Shown here in pieces: positions 1 through 7,494 of a stretch of 64,000 nt of DNA. The translations under genes were made by a program, and so were the position numbers. The first letter of the stretch is position 1. Each line of letters starts with the position of its first letter. The notes beneath the pieces are model-generated. The model had not been told where the DNA came from. It saw only the letters and a list, made by a program, of their open reading frames with translations, and did no database searches. Source of the stretch: Dasania phycosphaerae (GTDB lineage: Bacteria; Pseudomonadota; Gammaproteobacteria; Pseudomonadales; Dasaniaceae); NCBI RefSeq assembly GCF_026891035.1, contig NZ_JAPTGG010000003.1, positions 310,001 to 374,000 of the forward strand. Reading direction: 5' to 3'.

Positions 1-1
1 T

Positions 2-784
2 ACCTTTAGCCAGTGGATGGGCTGGGGCTTGCCGGTGGTGCTGTGCATGATACCGCTGGCGGCTTGGTGGCTGGGTCGCTCGCTGCACTATAAAGAGGGC
101 TTTCATATAGAGGCTGTGGGCCAGTGGTCGGTGGCAGAGCGGCGGGTACTCACTATTTTTGCGCTTACGGCATTGGCCTGGATCACCCGGCAAGAACCTT
201 TTGGTGGCTGGAGCCATTGGCTGAATATGCCTGAGGCCAATGATGCCTCGGTAGCTTTATTGGCCGTGGCTTTGATGTTTATTGTGCCCGGAGCTAACAA
301 TGCGCAGGGTGAGCCGCAGCGGCTGCTGGATTGGCCTACGGCCTGCAGTATTCCTTGGGGGGTGTTGCTGCTGTTTGGTGGTGGTATCTGTTTGGCCAAA
401 GCCTTTTCAGTGTCTGGCTTAAGTGGCCTGTTAGGTGACAACTTGGCGGGCTTGGCTTACTGGCCTGTGTGGTTAATGGTGATAGCCATTAGTTTGGGGG
501 TGACCTTTTTAACGGAGTGTACCAGTAATACTGCCAGCACTGTTTTGCTGATGCCGGTATTAGCCGCTGCAGGTTTGGCTGCCGGTATCGATATTAAATT
601 ATTAATGGTGCCCGCCGCCATGAGCGCCAGTTGCGCCTTTATGTTGCCGGTGGCTACGGCCCCTAACAGCATTGTGTATGGCAGCGGCTATGTCACAACT
701 AGGCAAATGGTGCGCGAAGGGGTGGTGTTAAACATCATGGGCGCGGTAATTATAAGCACGGTTTGTTATTGCTTGTTAATCTAA
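2..784 (+). CDS. DASS/SLC13-family anion symporter, C-terminal part
   Basis: The reading frame is open to the left edge, so the true start lies outside the window; about 260 residues are visible. The protein is a run of hydrophobic membrane segments. It carries the two conserved patches of the divalent anion:sodium symporter family: TECTSNTAS in the middle (the SNT-type substrate/Na+ motif) and PVATAPNSIVYGSG near the C-terminus. From family knowledge it imports dicarboxylates, sulfate or a related anion with Na+ across the inner membrane. The substrate cannot be read from this fragment. No clear terminator follows, and the next gene starts 80 bp downstream. Confidence 0.88.
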   Translation, partial: TFSQWMGWGLPVVLCMIPLAAWWLGRSLHYKEGFHIEAVGQWSVAERRVLTIFALTALAWITRQEPFGGWSHWLNMPEANDASVALLAVALMFIVPGANNAQGEPQRLLDWPTACSIPWGVLLLFGGGICLAKAFSVSGLSGLLGDNLAGLAYWPVWLMVIAISLGVTFLTECTSNTASTVLLMPVLAAAGLAAGIDIKLLMVPAAMSASCAFMLPVATAPNSIVYGSGYVTTRQMVREGVVLNIMGAVIISTVCYCLLI

Positions 785-864
785 GGAAGGCCTTATTTTT
801 TAAATCGTCGTGGGCGCATATGCGCTAGGCTTAAGCTAATGGAAGCGAGATAAATGGAGTAATC

Positions 865-2082
865 GTGATTTTATCGCAGCTGAAAGTATTAATAGCCGAA
901 GACGATCTATTCTCACAGCAGCTATTGGTAGGGCTTACTAAGGATATAGGTGTTAGCGATATCCATACCGCCAGTTCTGGCACTCAAGTGTTAGCAAAAA
1001 TTGATAGTGAGCTTAATCCCGATATTTTGCTGTGTGATTTACAGATGCCAGGGGGCGACGGCATAGATCTGTTGCGTTCACTGGGTGAACGGAAATTTAA
1101 CGGTGAGATCATTATTATTAGCGGCTGCGATAAGCGTATTATTAAAGCCGCTTGCAGCACCGCTTTAAATCACCATTTGAATTTAACCGGCAGCATAGAA
1201 AAGCCGGTAGATGCCAATAAGTTGCAGCGTTTACTGCGCTATTGTGGCGGCGCAAAACCGCCTAGGCCGGTAATAGATGCGGGCCTGGTTTTTACTAGAG
1301 AAGAGATCAGTGGCGCAATACGCAGTGGCCACATCCTGCCCTATTTTCAAGCTCAGGTAGATATACACAGCGGGGCATTAATCGGTGTTGAGTGTTTAGC
1401 CCGCTGGCAACACCCAGCTAGAGGTCTATTACAGCCCGCCGATTTTTTACGGCAGGTGGCTGAGTTTGATTTACTAGAACCTTTTAATGAGTTGATGTTT
1501 ACTTCAGCCTTAAAAGATTACAAGGCGTTGTGTCAGCAGCATGAGGTTCCTTATTTGGCTTTTAATATGCCCCCCGAAAGCCTGCACCATAGTAATGTGG
1601 CGGCTAAATATCAGCAGTGGGTAAAGTCAGCGGGCTTAGAGCCTAGTAATATAGTGATAGAGGTGCTGGAAAGTGATTACCATGCGGGCCATGAATTGCC
1701 CGTGGTGGTGTTAAATCATTTTCGGCTTAAGGGCTTTGGTTTATCGGTAGATGACTTTGGCACAGGCTATTCCAGCTTAGACCGGGTGAGTAAAATCCCA
1801 GTTACCGGTATAAAAATTGATAGGCGTTTTGTTACAGAGGCGCATCAAGATGAAGTGGCACAGGCGGTAATACGCAATACGGTACACTTGGCCAAAGAGC
1901 TTAATATCCCCGCCTTGGCAGAAGGCGTAGAAACCAAAGCCGAATGGGATTTAATGCGGGAGCTGGGTTGTGATGCCATACAGGGCTTTGTTGTGGCCAG
2001 GCCCAAGGTCATCCGCCAGTTTAAGCTATGGCTTAATAGCAGGGATAATTCCGGTTTTACTATGGGCGGGGTGGCAAGTTGA
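865..2082 (+). CDS. Response regulator with EAL (c-di-GMP phosphodiesterase) domain
   Basis: GTG start, chosen because GGAG lies 5 bp upstream. Residues 1-125 are a receiver domain with acidic pocket E12/D13/D14, phospho-acceptor D58 and K113. Residues about 145-390 are an EAL domain. The signature reads ECL rather than EAL, but the metal and catalytic set looks complete: E176, N234, E266, D296/D297 in DDFGTGYSSL, K317, E353/E356 in AEGVET, and Q373. I therefore expect an active c-di-GMP phosphodiesterase controlled by phosphorelay. No histidine kinase is adjacent, so the partner is encoded elsewhere. It converges on the peroxiredoxin gene. Confidence 0.92.
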   Translation: MILSQLKVLIAEDDLFSQQLLVGLTKDIGVSDIHTASSGTQVLAKIDSELNPDILLCDLQMPGGDGIDLLRSLGERKFNGEIIIISGCDKRIIKAACSTALNHHLNLTGSIEKPVDANKLQRLLRYCGGAKPPRPVIDAGLVFTREEISGAIRSGHILPYFQAQVDIHSGALIGVECLARWQHPARGLLQPADFLRQVAEFDLLEPFNELMFTSALKDYKALCQQHEVPYLAFNMPPESLHHSNVAAKYQQWVKSAGLEPSNIVIEVLESDYHAGHELPVVVLNHFRLKGFGLSVDDFGTGYSSLDRVSKIPVTGIKIDRRFVTEAHQDEVAQAVIRNTVHLAKELNIPALAEGVETKAEWDLMRELGCDAIQGFVVARPKVIRQFKLWLNSRDNSGFTMGGVAS

Positions 2083-2098
2083 CAGCGCTGTGGTGTGA

Positions 2099-2115
2099 CG
2101 GCAGCTGAGCTGCCG
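2099..2115. terminator. Stem-loop between convergent genes
   Basis: A perfect 8-bp inverted repeat around one G (CGGCAGCT-G-AGCTGCCG) lies between the stops of the EAL gene and the peroxiredoxin gene. Weaker outer pairing (GGTG with CACC) could extend it. There is no T-run on either side, so it is a terminator-like or 3'-end-protecting hairpin rather than a textbook Rho-independent terminator. Confidence 0.4.
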
Positions 2116-2131
2116 CCAAGCACCGCCAGGC

Positions 2132-2608
2132 TTATAGCTGCGCTAATACGGTTTCAGCTGAGCTAACATCTATACCTTTTTGATCCACGCCTATATAACC
2201 CACGTTAGCGTTATCAATAATCATAGCGTAGCGCTTGCTGCGCGTGCCCATACCGTTGCCGCTGGCATCTAAGCTTAAGCCCAGTGCGGCAGCCAGTTCA
2301 CCATTGCCATCGGCAGCCATAGTAATAGCGTTAGCCTGATGCGCTTCACCCCAAGCCGCCATGACAAAAACATCGTTAACCGAGGTGCAAATAATTTCAT
2401 CTACGCCCTTGGCCTTAATCTCTTCAGCCAGGCGTACAAAACCCGGTAAATGGGTTTTAGAGCAACCCGGGGTAAAAGCGCCGGGTACTGCAAAAAGCAC
2501 GACTTTTTTACCTTGGCAGCGTTGTAGCAAATTAAATTTTTCAGGGCCTTGCTCGCCCATAACAGTTAGATCAATAGCGGGGATTTGCTCACCGGTTTGT
2601 ATAGTCAT
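2132..2608 (-). CDS. Peroxiredoxin, Prx5/redoxin family
   Basis: A 158-residue thiol peroxidase. The peroxidatic-site motif PGAFTPGCSKTHLPGF places the reactive cysteine at C49, with T46 and the conserved Arg near R126. C74 is at the usual buried position, and no C-terminal resolving cysteine is apparent, so recycling probably uses an external thiol (glutathione or thioredoxin). It reduces H2O2 and organic hydroperoxides in the cytoplasm. The ATG is preceded by AAGGA about 10 bp upstream. A second, longer member of the same family is at 50668-51183. It is transcribed alone, between convergent and divergent neighbours. Confidence 0.92.
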   Translation of the reverse strand: MTIQTGEQIPAIDLTVMGEQGPEKFNLLQRCQGKKVVLFAVPGAFTPGCSKTHLPGFVRLAEEIKAKGVDEIICTSVNDVFVMAAWGEAHQANAITMAADGNGELAAALGLSLDASGNGMGTRSKRYAMIIDNANVGYIGVDQKGIDVSSAETVLAQL

Positions 2609-2707
2609 AGCCTTAATTCCTTTAATATAGTGGTCGTAGTAGCCTAGCAGAAGGGCTCGCTATTATGAGCTTAATCAACAGGGACGACAACAACGAGGAG
2701 AGTTTCA

Positions 2708-3358
2708 TTGCCGTGTACTTTATGCGGGCTGACGGGCAACCCAGAATTTCATCGCGACCGGCGCCGTAGTTATCAACGCTGCCAGCGTTGCCATTTAGTT
2801 TATGTGCCTGCGGAATATTGGCTAAGCGCCGAACAAGAAAAAGCAGAATATGACTTACACCAAAATCATGCCCAGGATGAAGGCTATAGACGCTTTTTAT
2901 CCCGGCTGACGGACCCGCTACAAAATAAAATTGCGGCGAATGCCCAGGGCTTGGATTTTGGTTGTGGCCCCGGCCCCGTGTTAGCTCAAATAATGGGCGA
3001 GGCGGGCTGGCCTATGAGTGTCTATGATATTTTTTATTATCCGCAAGAGCAGCGCCTTAGCCAAACCTACGATTTTATTACCGCCACGGAAGTGGTGGAG
3101 CACTTACACAGCCCCGCTACTGTATTGCCGCGCTTGTGGGAGTTAATCAATGAGCAGGGCTATTTGGCCATCATGACTAAGCTAGTACAAGATCAGGCGG
3201 CCTTTGCGCGCTGGCATTATAAAAACGATCCCACTCATATCTGTTTTTTCTCCAGGGAAACCTTTTGCTATATAGCGGGTCTATGGCGGGCGCAGTTGGA
3301 GTTTATAGGTAATGACGTCATTTTTTTCAAAAAGGTAACCGGGCATGAGGGCAGTTAA
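2708..3358 (+). CDS. Class I SAM-dependent methyltransferase with N-terminal zinc ribbon
   Basis: TTG start supported by GAGGAG 7 bp upstream. It opens with a four-cysteine ribbon (C3/C6, then CQRC around residue 25). A Rossmann-fold methyltransferase core follows, with SAM motif I LDFGCGPGPV (about residues 76-85) and a motif ATEVVEHLHSP typical of Methyltransf_11/23 proteins. The substrate is unknown. The gene overlaps the cytochrome b561 gene by 14 bp and seems to lead a three-gene unit ending in yceI. The family assignment is firm but the biochemical role is not. Confidence 0.85.
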   Translation: MPCTLCGLTGNPEFHRDRRRSYQRCQRCHLVYVPAEYWLSAEQEKAEYDLHQNHAQDEGYRRFLSRLTDPLQNKIAANAQGLDFGCGPGPVLAQIMGEAGWPMSVYDIFYYPQEQRLSQTYDFITATEVVEHLHSPATVLPRLWELINEQGYLAIMTKLVQDQAAFARWHYKNDPTHICFFSRETFCYIAGLWRAQLEFIGNDVIFFKKVTGHEGS

Positions 3359-3890
3359 TAGTCGCGCTACTTATGGTTGGGTGGCGGTGTTATTACACTG
3401 GCTGCTAGCTCTGTGGCTGCTAGCTTTATTTGCGCTGGGCTGGTGGATGGTAGAGTTAGATTATTACAGCGCCTGGTACCAGCGGGCACCGTGGTGGCAT
3501 AAGGGGCTGGGGGTGTTAGCCACCCTGCTAATGTTGCTGCGTTATATTTGGCGCTTAGCCAATCCTTTACCCGACCACGAGCCGGGCATACCCGCTTACC
3601 AGGCTAGCCTGGCACTATGGGGGCAAAGGCTGTTTTATGTTTTGGTGTTTGCCCTCGCGCTTAGTGGTTATTTGATAGTCACCGCCAGAGGCGAGAGCCT
3701 GTCGGTGCTGGATTGGTTTGTGCTACCGGCTACACTCAGCGTGGTCCAGCAAGAGGATGTGGCGGGCTGGGCGCATAAGTATTTGGCCTGGGGCTTTATG
3801 GTAATGGTATTACTGCATACGGTTGCCGCTTTAAGGCATCACTTTGTGGTAGGCGATAAAACGTTATTAAAAATATTAGGAAGGAAATAA
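3345..3890 (+). CDS. Cytochrome b561 family protein
   Basis: 181 residues with four transmembrane helices. The expected haem-ligand histidines are present: H18 in VLLHW, H52 in WWHKG, H144 in GWAHKY and H158 in LLHTV. Proteins of this CybB family are di-haem inner-membrane electron carriers, often oxidising quinol. The start overlaps the end of the methyltransferase gene, implying translational coupling. The stop is 4 bp before the yceI start, the same order as yceJ-yceI in Escherichia coli. Confidence 0.93.
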   Translation: MRAVNSRATYGWVAVLLHWLLALWLLALFALGWWMVELDYYSAWYQRAPWWHKGLGVLATLLMLLRYIWRLANPLPDHEPGIPAYQASLALWGQRLFYVLVFALALSGYLIVTARGESLSVLDWFVLPATLSVVQQEDVAGWAHKYLAWGFMVMVLLHTVAALRHHFVVGDKTLLKILGRK

Positions 3891-3894
3891 GCTT

Positions 3895-4521
3895 ATGTTT
3901 AATCGATTATTAAAAACCCAGTGCTGGGGCATAGTGTTAAGCTGTTTAATCGTCCTGCCTGCTTGGGCTGAAGCCGAACGTTATATTATTGATATCAAAG
4001 GCCAACATGCCTTTGTGCAATTTAAAATTAAACACTTGGGCTATAGCTGGTTACTGGGTAATTTTAAAAAGTTTGACGGTGAGTTTAACTACGATGCCCG
4101 CAATATAGAAAACTCCGATGTGAGCGTAGTAATAGACACAGCTAGCTTAGATAGCAACCATGCAGAGCGTGACAAGCATTTAAAAGGCAGTGACTTTTTA
4201 GAGGTTAAAAAATTCCCCAAGGCTGTTTTTAGCAGTAATAAAGTGGTTGCCACTGGCAAAGAGAGCTTTGACATACATGGTGAGCTAGATTTGCACGGGG
4301 TTAAAAAGCCTATAGTCATACAAGCTAAAATCATAGGCCAAGGCCCAGACCCCTGGATGGGTTATCGCGCAGGTTTTGAAGGGTTTACCACACTAAGGCT
4401 GGCTGACTTTGGCATTACCCGCGATCTTGGCCCAGCTTCTACCCATGTTGAGTTGCAGCTGTATATAGAAGGTGTACGCCAAGCTAAGCAACAAACAGGT
4501 GGCAGTGAGTTTTTTGAATAA
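3895..4521 (+). CDS. yceI: YceI family periplasmic polyisoprenoid-binding protein
   Basis: 208 residues beginning with a Sec signal peptide (hydrophobic core about residues 11-24, cleavage near AWA-EA). The mature part is a lipocalin-like YceI barrel, with family patches VQFKIKHLGYSWLLGNF, DSNHAERDKHLKGSDFL and a GEL-LHGVKKPI stretch. YceI proteins bind a polyisoprenoid such as a ubiquinone-like lipid. Pairing with the cytochrome b561 gene just upstream (4 bp gap) suggests work in periplasmic or membrane quinone handling. A shared terminator hairpin follows. Confidence 0.93.
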   Translation: MFNRLLKTQCWGIVLSCLIVLPAWAEAERYIIDIKGQHAFVQFKIKHLGYSWLLGNFKKFDGEFNYDARNIENSDVSVVIDTASLDSNHAERDKHLKGSDFLEVKKFPKAVFSSNKVVATGKESFDIHGELDLHGVKKPIVIQAKIIGQGPDPWMGYRAGFEGFTTLRLADFGITRDLGPASTHVELQLYIEGVRQAKQQTGGSEFFE

Positions 4522-4534
4522 TATTCTGCATTAT

Positions 4535-4559
4535 AAAAAAGGGGATGCATGGCATCCCC
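4535..4559 (-). terminator. Rho-independent terminator
   Basis: An 8-bp GC-rich stem (GGGGATGC / GCATCCCC) with a 3-nt loop. On the minus strand it is followed by six T residues, so it best serves the Yip1-family gene. It may also stop transcripts arriving from yceI. Confidence 0.75.
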
Positions 4560-4588
4560 TCTATATATAACAGTGCTAGCAGCGCTGA

Positions 4589-5212
4589 TCAGCCGCCGAT
4601 AAACTCTGGCGCAAAGCCCACGCTCCAAATCAACACGCTGCCTACGCGAGTGCTCACCAAAAGTACCAGTGCCACGGCTAAAATAGCGCCGCCAAAAAAT
4701 ACCGCTCGGTCTTTTTCTATATGCATGACTATGGGAATGCCGTCTAGCATTAAAAAGCAGGAGTATAAGGCCGCTGCCACAAATACCAGCAGGTTAAACC
4801 AAGGGGCGGGGTAGAGTAGTGCCAAGCCCGCTAAAAAAATAGGCGTGGAAGAGTAGGCCGCCAGGGCTATGCCTGAGGCCGCGTTGTTTTCATGCTTGCC
4901 GCCGTAGGTTTCGGCCATCCAGTCTATCATCCAGCCCAAAGCAAACACCCCGATTAGCATGGCAAAGTAGGTTAACAGACACAGCTCTACGGCGCTGGCC
5001 GATGACAGTTTAATTAAGGCACCATCGCCTACGCGCCAACCAATTTGAGTCGTGGAGAAATAGGCGCATAAGGGGGCTATGGCAGCCAGTATGCAAGTAT
5101 AAGCGGTGATGACGGTCGTTGGGGGGGCGTGTTCTTTTTCTATACTTTCCCACTCGTCGTCGGGGTGGGTCATTAGGCCTAGGGCGTGCTGCAATATCAT
5201 CTTAAACCTCAC
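4589..5212 (-). CDS. Yip1-family integral membrane protein
   Basis: 207 residues with a short cytoplasmic N-terminus (PDDEWESIEKEH) and about five hydrophobic segments. The pattern matches bacterial YIP1-domain proteins, where the W-x-x-I acidic start and the conserved acidic loop recur. Function in bacteria is not established. The first ATG at 5212 is used here; a second in-frame ATG four codons later is also possible. It is transcribed alone, toward the shared terminator. Confidence 0.75.
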   Translation of the reverse strand: MRFKMILQHALGLMTHPDDEWESIEKEHAPPTTVITAYTCILAAIAPLCAYFSTTQIGWRVGDGALIKLSSASAVELCLLTYFAMLIGVFALGWMIDWMAETYGGKHENNAASGIALAAYSSTPIFLAGLALLYPAPWFNLLVFVAAALYSCFLMLDGIPIVMHIEKDRAVFFGGAILAVALVLLVSTRVGSVLIWSVGFAPEFIGG

Positions 5213-5488
5213 TAACTATTGTTGATTTTATCGTTATCGTGCTGGGTTAAACGTGTTTATCATGCGTTCACTCTATAAGATATAGCGCATTAAGCGGGCT
5301 TTACCAAATGGGCTTAATAGGGCTAGCTCCTGTTTATCGATGGTAAACCATGTTTGGAGTTAGGGTCATCATAAATAAATGCTTATGTAGATATGATCTA
5401 AAAACCCATTCGTGAATAACTGGTTGTTGTTTTCCATCATGGTTTACAATAGCGACGCACAAATTAAGCTAACTAATAGAGAAACATT

Positions 5489-6532
5489 ATGAGTGATAAA
5501 GCGGTACTGCTGGCTAACTTGGGTTCACCTGAGGCCCCTGAGGCAGGCGCAGTAAGAAGCTATTTAAATCAATTTTTAATGGACCCCTATGTTATTCAGT
5601 TGCCTTGGCCATTAAGGCGCTTAATTGTTAGCCTGTTTGTATTGCCGCGCAGGCCTGCTCAGTCTGCCCATGCTTACGCCAGTGTATGGCGCGAAGACGG
5701 TTCGCCACTGGTAGCCTTATCCCAGCAATTACTGGCAGCGTTGCAGCCGCAAGTTAATGTGCCGGTAGCTTTGGCCATGCGTTATGGCCAGCCCAGCATA
5801 GAAAGCGAATTACTCAAGCTGGCGCAAAACCCCGCCTTAAGAGAAGTGTTATTCATCCCCTTATACCCGCACTACGCCGACAGCACAGTCACTACCTCGG
5901 TGGAAGAAGTGAAAAGAGTGGTGCTTAAGCATAAGCTCAATATACGCATTAAAGTGTTAGAGCCCTTCTACCAGCACCCCAACTATATTCAAGCCCTAGT
6001 AGCTACCGCTCAGCCTTATATGGCAGATAAAAAATACGATCATATTTTGTTCAGCTACCACGGCCTGCCCGAGTCACACCTAAAAGTGGCCGACCCAACG
6101 TTAAAACATTGTTTGCAGGTAGCTAACTGCTGCGAACAGCCCTCCGAGGCACACGCTAGCTGTTATCGGCATCAGGTATTTAAAACCACCCAGCATTTTG
6201 TTGAGTTGGCAGGCTTGCAAGAGGGTGAGTACAGCCAGGCCTTTCAGTCGCGCTTGGGGCGCAATAAATGGCTGGAGCCCAGCACCGAAAACAGCCTGCG
6301 CGAGCTGGCGGCTAAAGGCGTTAAAAACCTGCTGGTGATCTGCCCGGCCTTTGTCACCGATTGTTTAGAAACACTGGAAGAGATAGAAATGCAGGGCGCG
6401 GAATTATTTAAAGAGGCTGGCGGTGAGTCGCTAACGCTAATCCCCTGTTTAAATAGCCACCCAGAATGGGTAAAGCTGCTAGTGTCATGGTGTAATGATT
6501 TCACTAATATTTTAGCCGCTAAAAATTTATAA
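5489..6532 (+). CDS. hemH: Ferrochelatase
   Basis: 347 residues, full length. It inserts Fe2+ into protoporphyrin IX, the last step of haem synthesis. The catalytic His is H191 in FSYHGLPESH, and the second active-site patch is FVTDCLETLEEI with E294. QSRLGRNKWLEP is the usual porphyrin-cleft region. Between them is a cysteine-rich insert (C208, C214, C215, C225) absent from the E. coli enzyme. From known [2Fe-2S] ferrochelatases I infer that it could hold an iron-sulfur cluster. The ATG follows a weak purine-rich site (AGAGAAA). Confidence 0.96.
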   Translation: MSDKAVLLANLGSPEAPEAGAVRSYLNQFLMDPYVIQLPWPLRRLIVSLFVLPRRPAQSAHAYASVWREDGSPLVALSQQLLAALQPQVNVPVALAMRYGQPSIESELLKLAQNPALREVLFIPLYPHYADSTVTTSVEEVKRVVLKHKLNIRIKVLEPFYQHPNYIQALVATAQPYMADKKYDHILFSYHGLPESHLKVADPTLKHCLQVANCCEQPSEAHASCYRHQVFKTTQHFVELAGLQEGEYSQAFQSRLGRNKWLEPSTENSLRELAAKGVKNLLVICPAFVTDCLETLEEIEMQGAELFKEAGGESLTLIPCLNSHPEWVKLLVSWCNDFTNILAAKNL

Positions 6533-6539
6533 GCGGCTA
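6513..6539 (+). other. Stem-loop overlapping hemH stop codon
   Basis: An inverted repeat TAGCCGCT / AGCGGCTA with an 11-nt loop spans the last codons and stop of hemH. No T-tract follows. It may be a weak terminator or an mRNA 3'-end structure. Confidence 0.3.
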
Positions 6540-6587
6540 GGCTAAGTGTTGAGTCGCATCCCTTTTTGCTAAAAACACGAGACCGCC

Positions 6588-7358
6588 ATGGCCGATACGA
6601 TTATCGCTGAGCTACAAGACTCAGTCTTACAACTGACTATACACAACCCAGAACGCAAAAATGCCTTTACCCAAGCCATGTATGCCAGCTTGGCAGAGCA
6701 GCTAGAGCAAGCGGCGATCAACCCGGCGGTAAGAGTGGTGTTGCTAAGCGGTCACGGCGGCATTTTTACCAGCGGCAATGACCTGGACGACTTTAAAAAA
6801 GCCCCGGCCGAATTAAGTAGCAGTAGCAGCCCCACGGTGCGCTTTATGATGGCCTTAGCGAACTTTCCCAAGCCAGTAGTGGCGGCAGTAGAGGGCGTAG
6901 CAGTAGGTATAGGCACCACTTTACTGCTGCATTGCGATTTAGTTTATGCCCACCCCGATACCCGCTTTTGCATGCCCTTTGTTAATTTAGGTTTAAGCCC
7001 CGAATACGGCTCTTCATTATTATTGCCGCGCTTAGCGGGCAATGTAAAAGCCGCCGAGTTATTAATGCTGGGCGAAATGTTTTCGGCACAGGATGCGCAG
7101 CAGGCAGCAATTATTAATACGGTAGTGGAGCAGCCCTTGGCCTTGGCAAAAGTGCAGTGTGCCAAACTGACCCAAAAAGCGCCGGCAGCGTTGCGACATA
7201 CCAAGGCTTTATTAAAAGCCCCCTTACAACAAAGCCTAGAGCAAGTCATGGCGCAAGAGCTGCAGTTATTTAGCCAGGGCCTGCAAGGCGAAGAATTTAC
7301 CGAAGCGGTAACGGCATTTTTTGAAAAGCGAGCAGCAGATTTTTCGCGCTTTAGCTAG
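6588..7358 (+). CDS. Enoyl-CoA hydratase/isomerase family protein
   Basis: 256-residue crotonase-fold protein. The oxyanion-hole segments FTSGNDL (about residue 60) and AVGIGTT (about residue 103) are present. Only one of the two hydratase glutamates is evident: the one in LGLSPEYGSSLLLPRLAG. The position equivalent to the other is taken by Thr/Leu. This pattern is typical of delta3,delta2-enoyl-CoA isomerases, so isomerase activity in unsaturated fatty-acid oxidation is more likely than hydration. It would complement FadH encoded 10 kb downstream. The ATG follows GAGA. Confidence 0.85.
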   Translation: MADTIIAELQDSVLQLTIHNPERKNAFTQAMYASLAEQLEQAAINPAVRVVLLSGHGGIFTSGNDLDDFKKAPAELSSSSSPTVRFMMALANFPKPVVAAVEGVAVGIGTTLLLHCDLVYAHPDTRFCMPFVNLGLSPEYGSSLLLPRLAGNVKAAELLMLGEMFSAQDAQQAAIINTVVEQPLALAKVQCAKLTQKAPAALRHTKALLKAPLQQSLEQVMAQELQLFSQGLQGEEFTEAVTAFFEKRAADFSRFS

Positions 7359-7494
7359 GGCTAATAGCCGCTAGCGCGTGTTTGCTCATACAACTCTTGC
7401 AAATTGCCTGTTGCTGGCCCAAGCTAGCCCTGATGGAACAGGGTTAGTAAAGCAGGATAATAATAAAATCTTCTGATGTGGGCGGTTAGTTTGT

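Noticed and set aside
5424..5450. Possible hemH promoter (TTGTTG, TACAAT)
   Set aside because: Spacing is only 15 bp and the -35 is weak; not secure enough to list.
7411..7440. Possible MocR half-site (CTGGCCC) before the regulator's own gene
   Set aside because: No second half-site 23 bp further on, so it does not fit the paired pattern.
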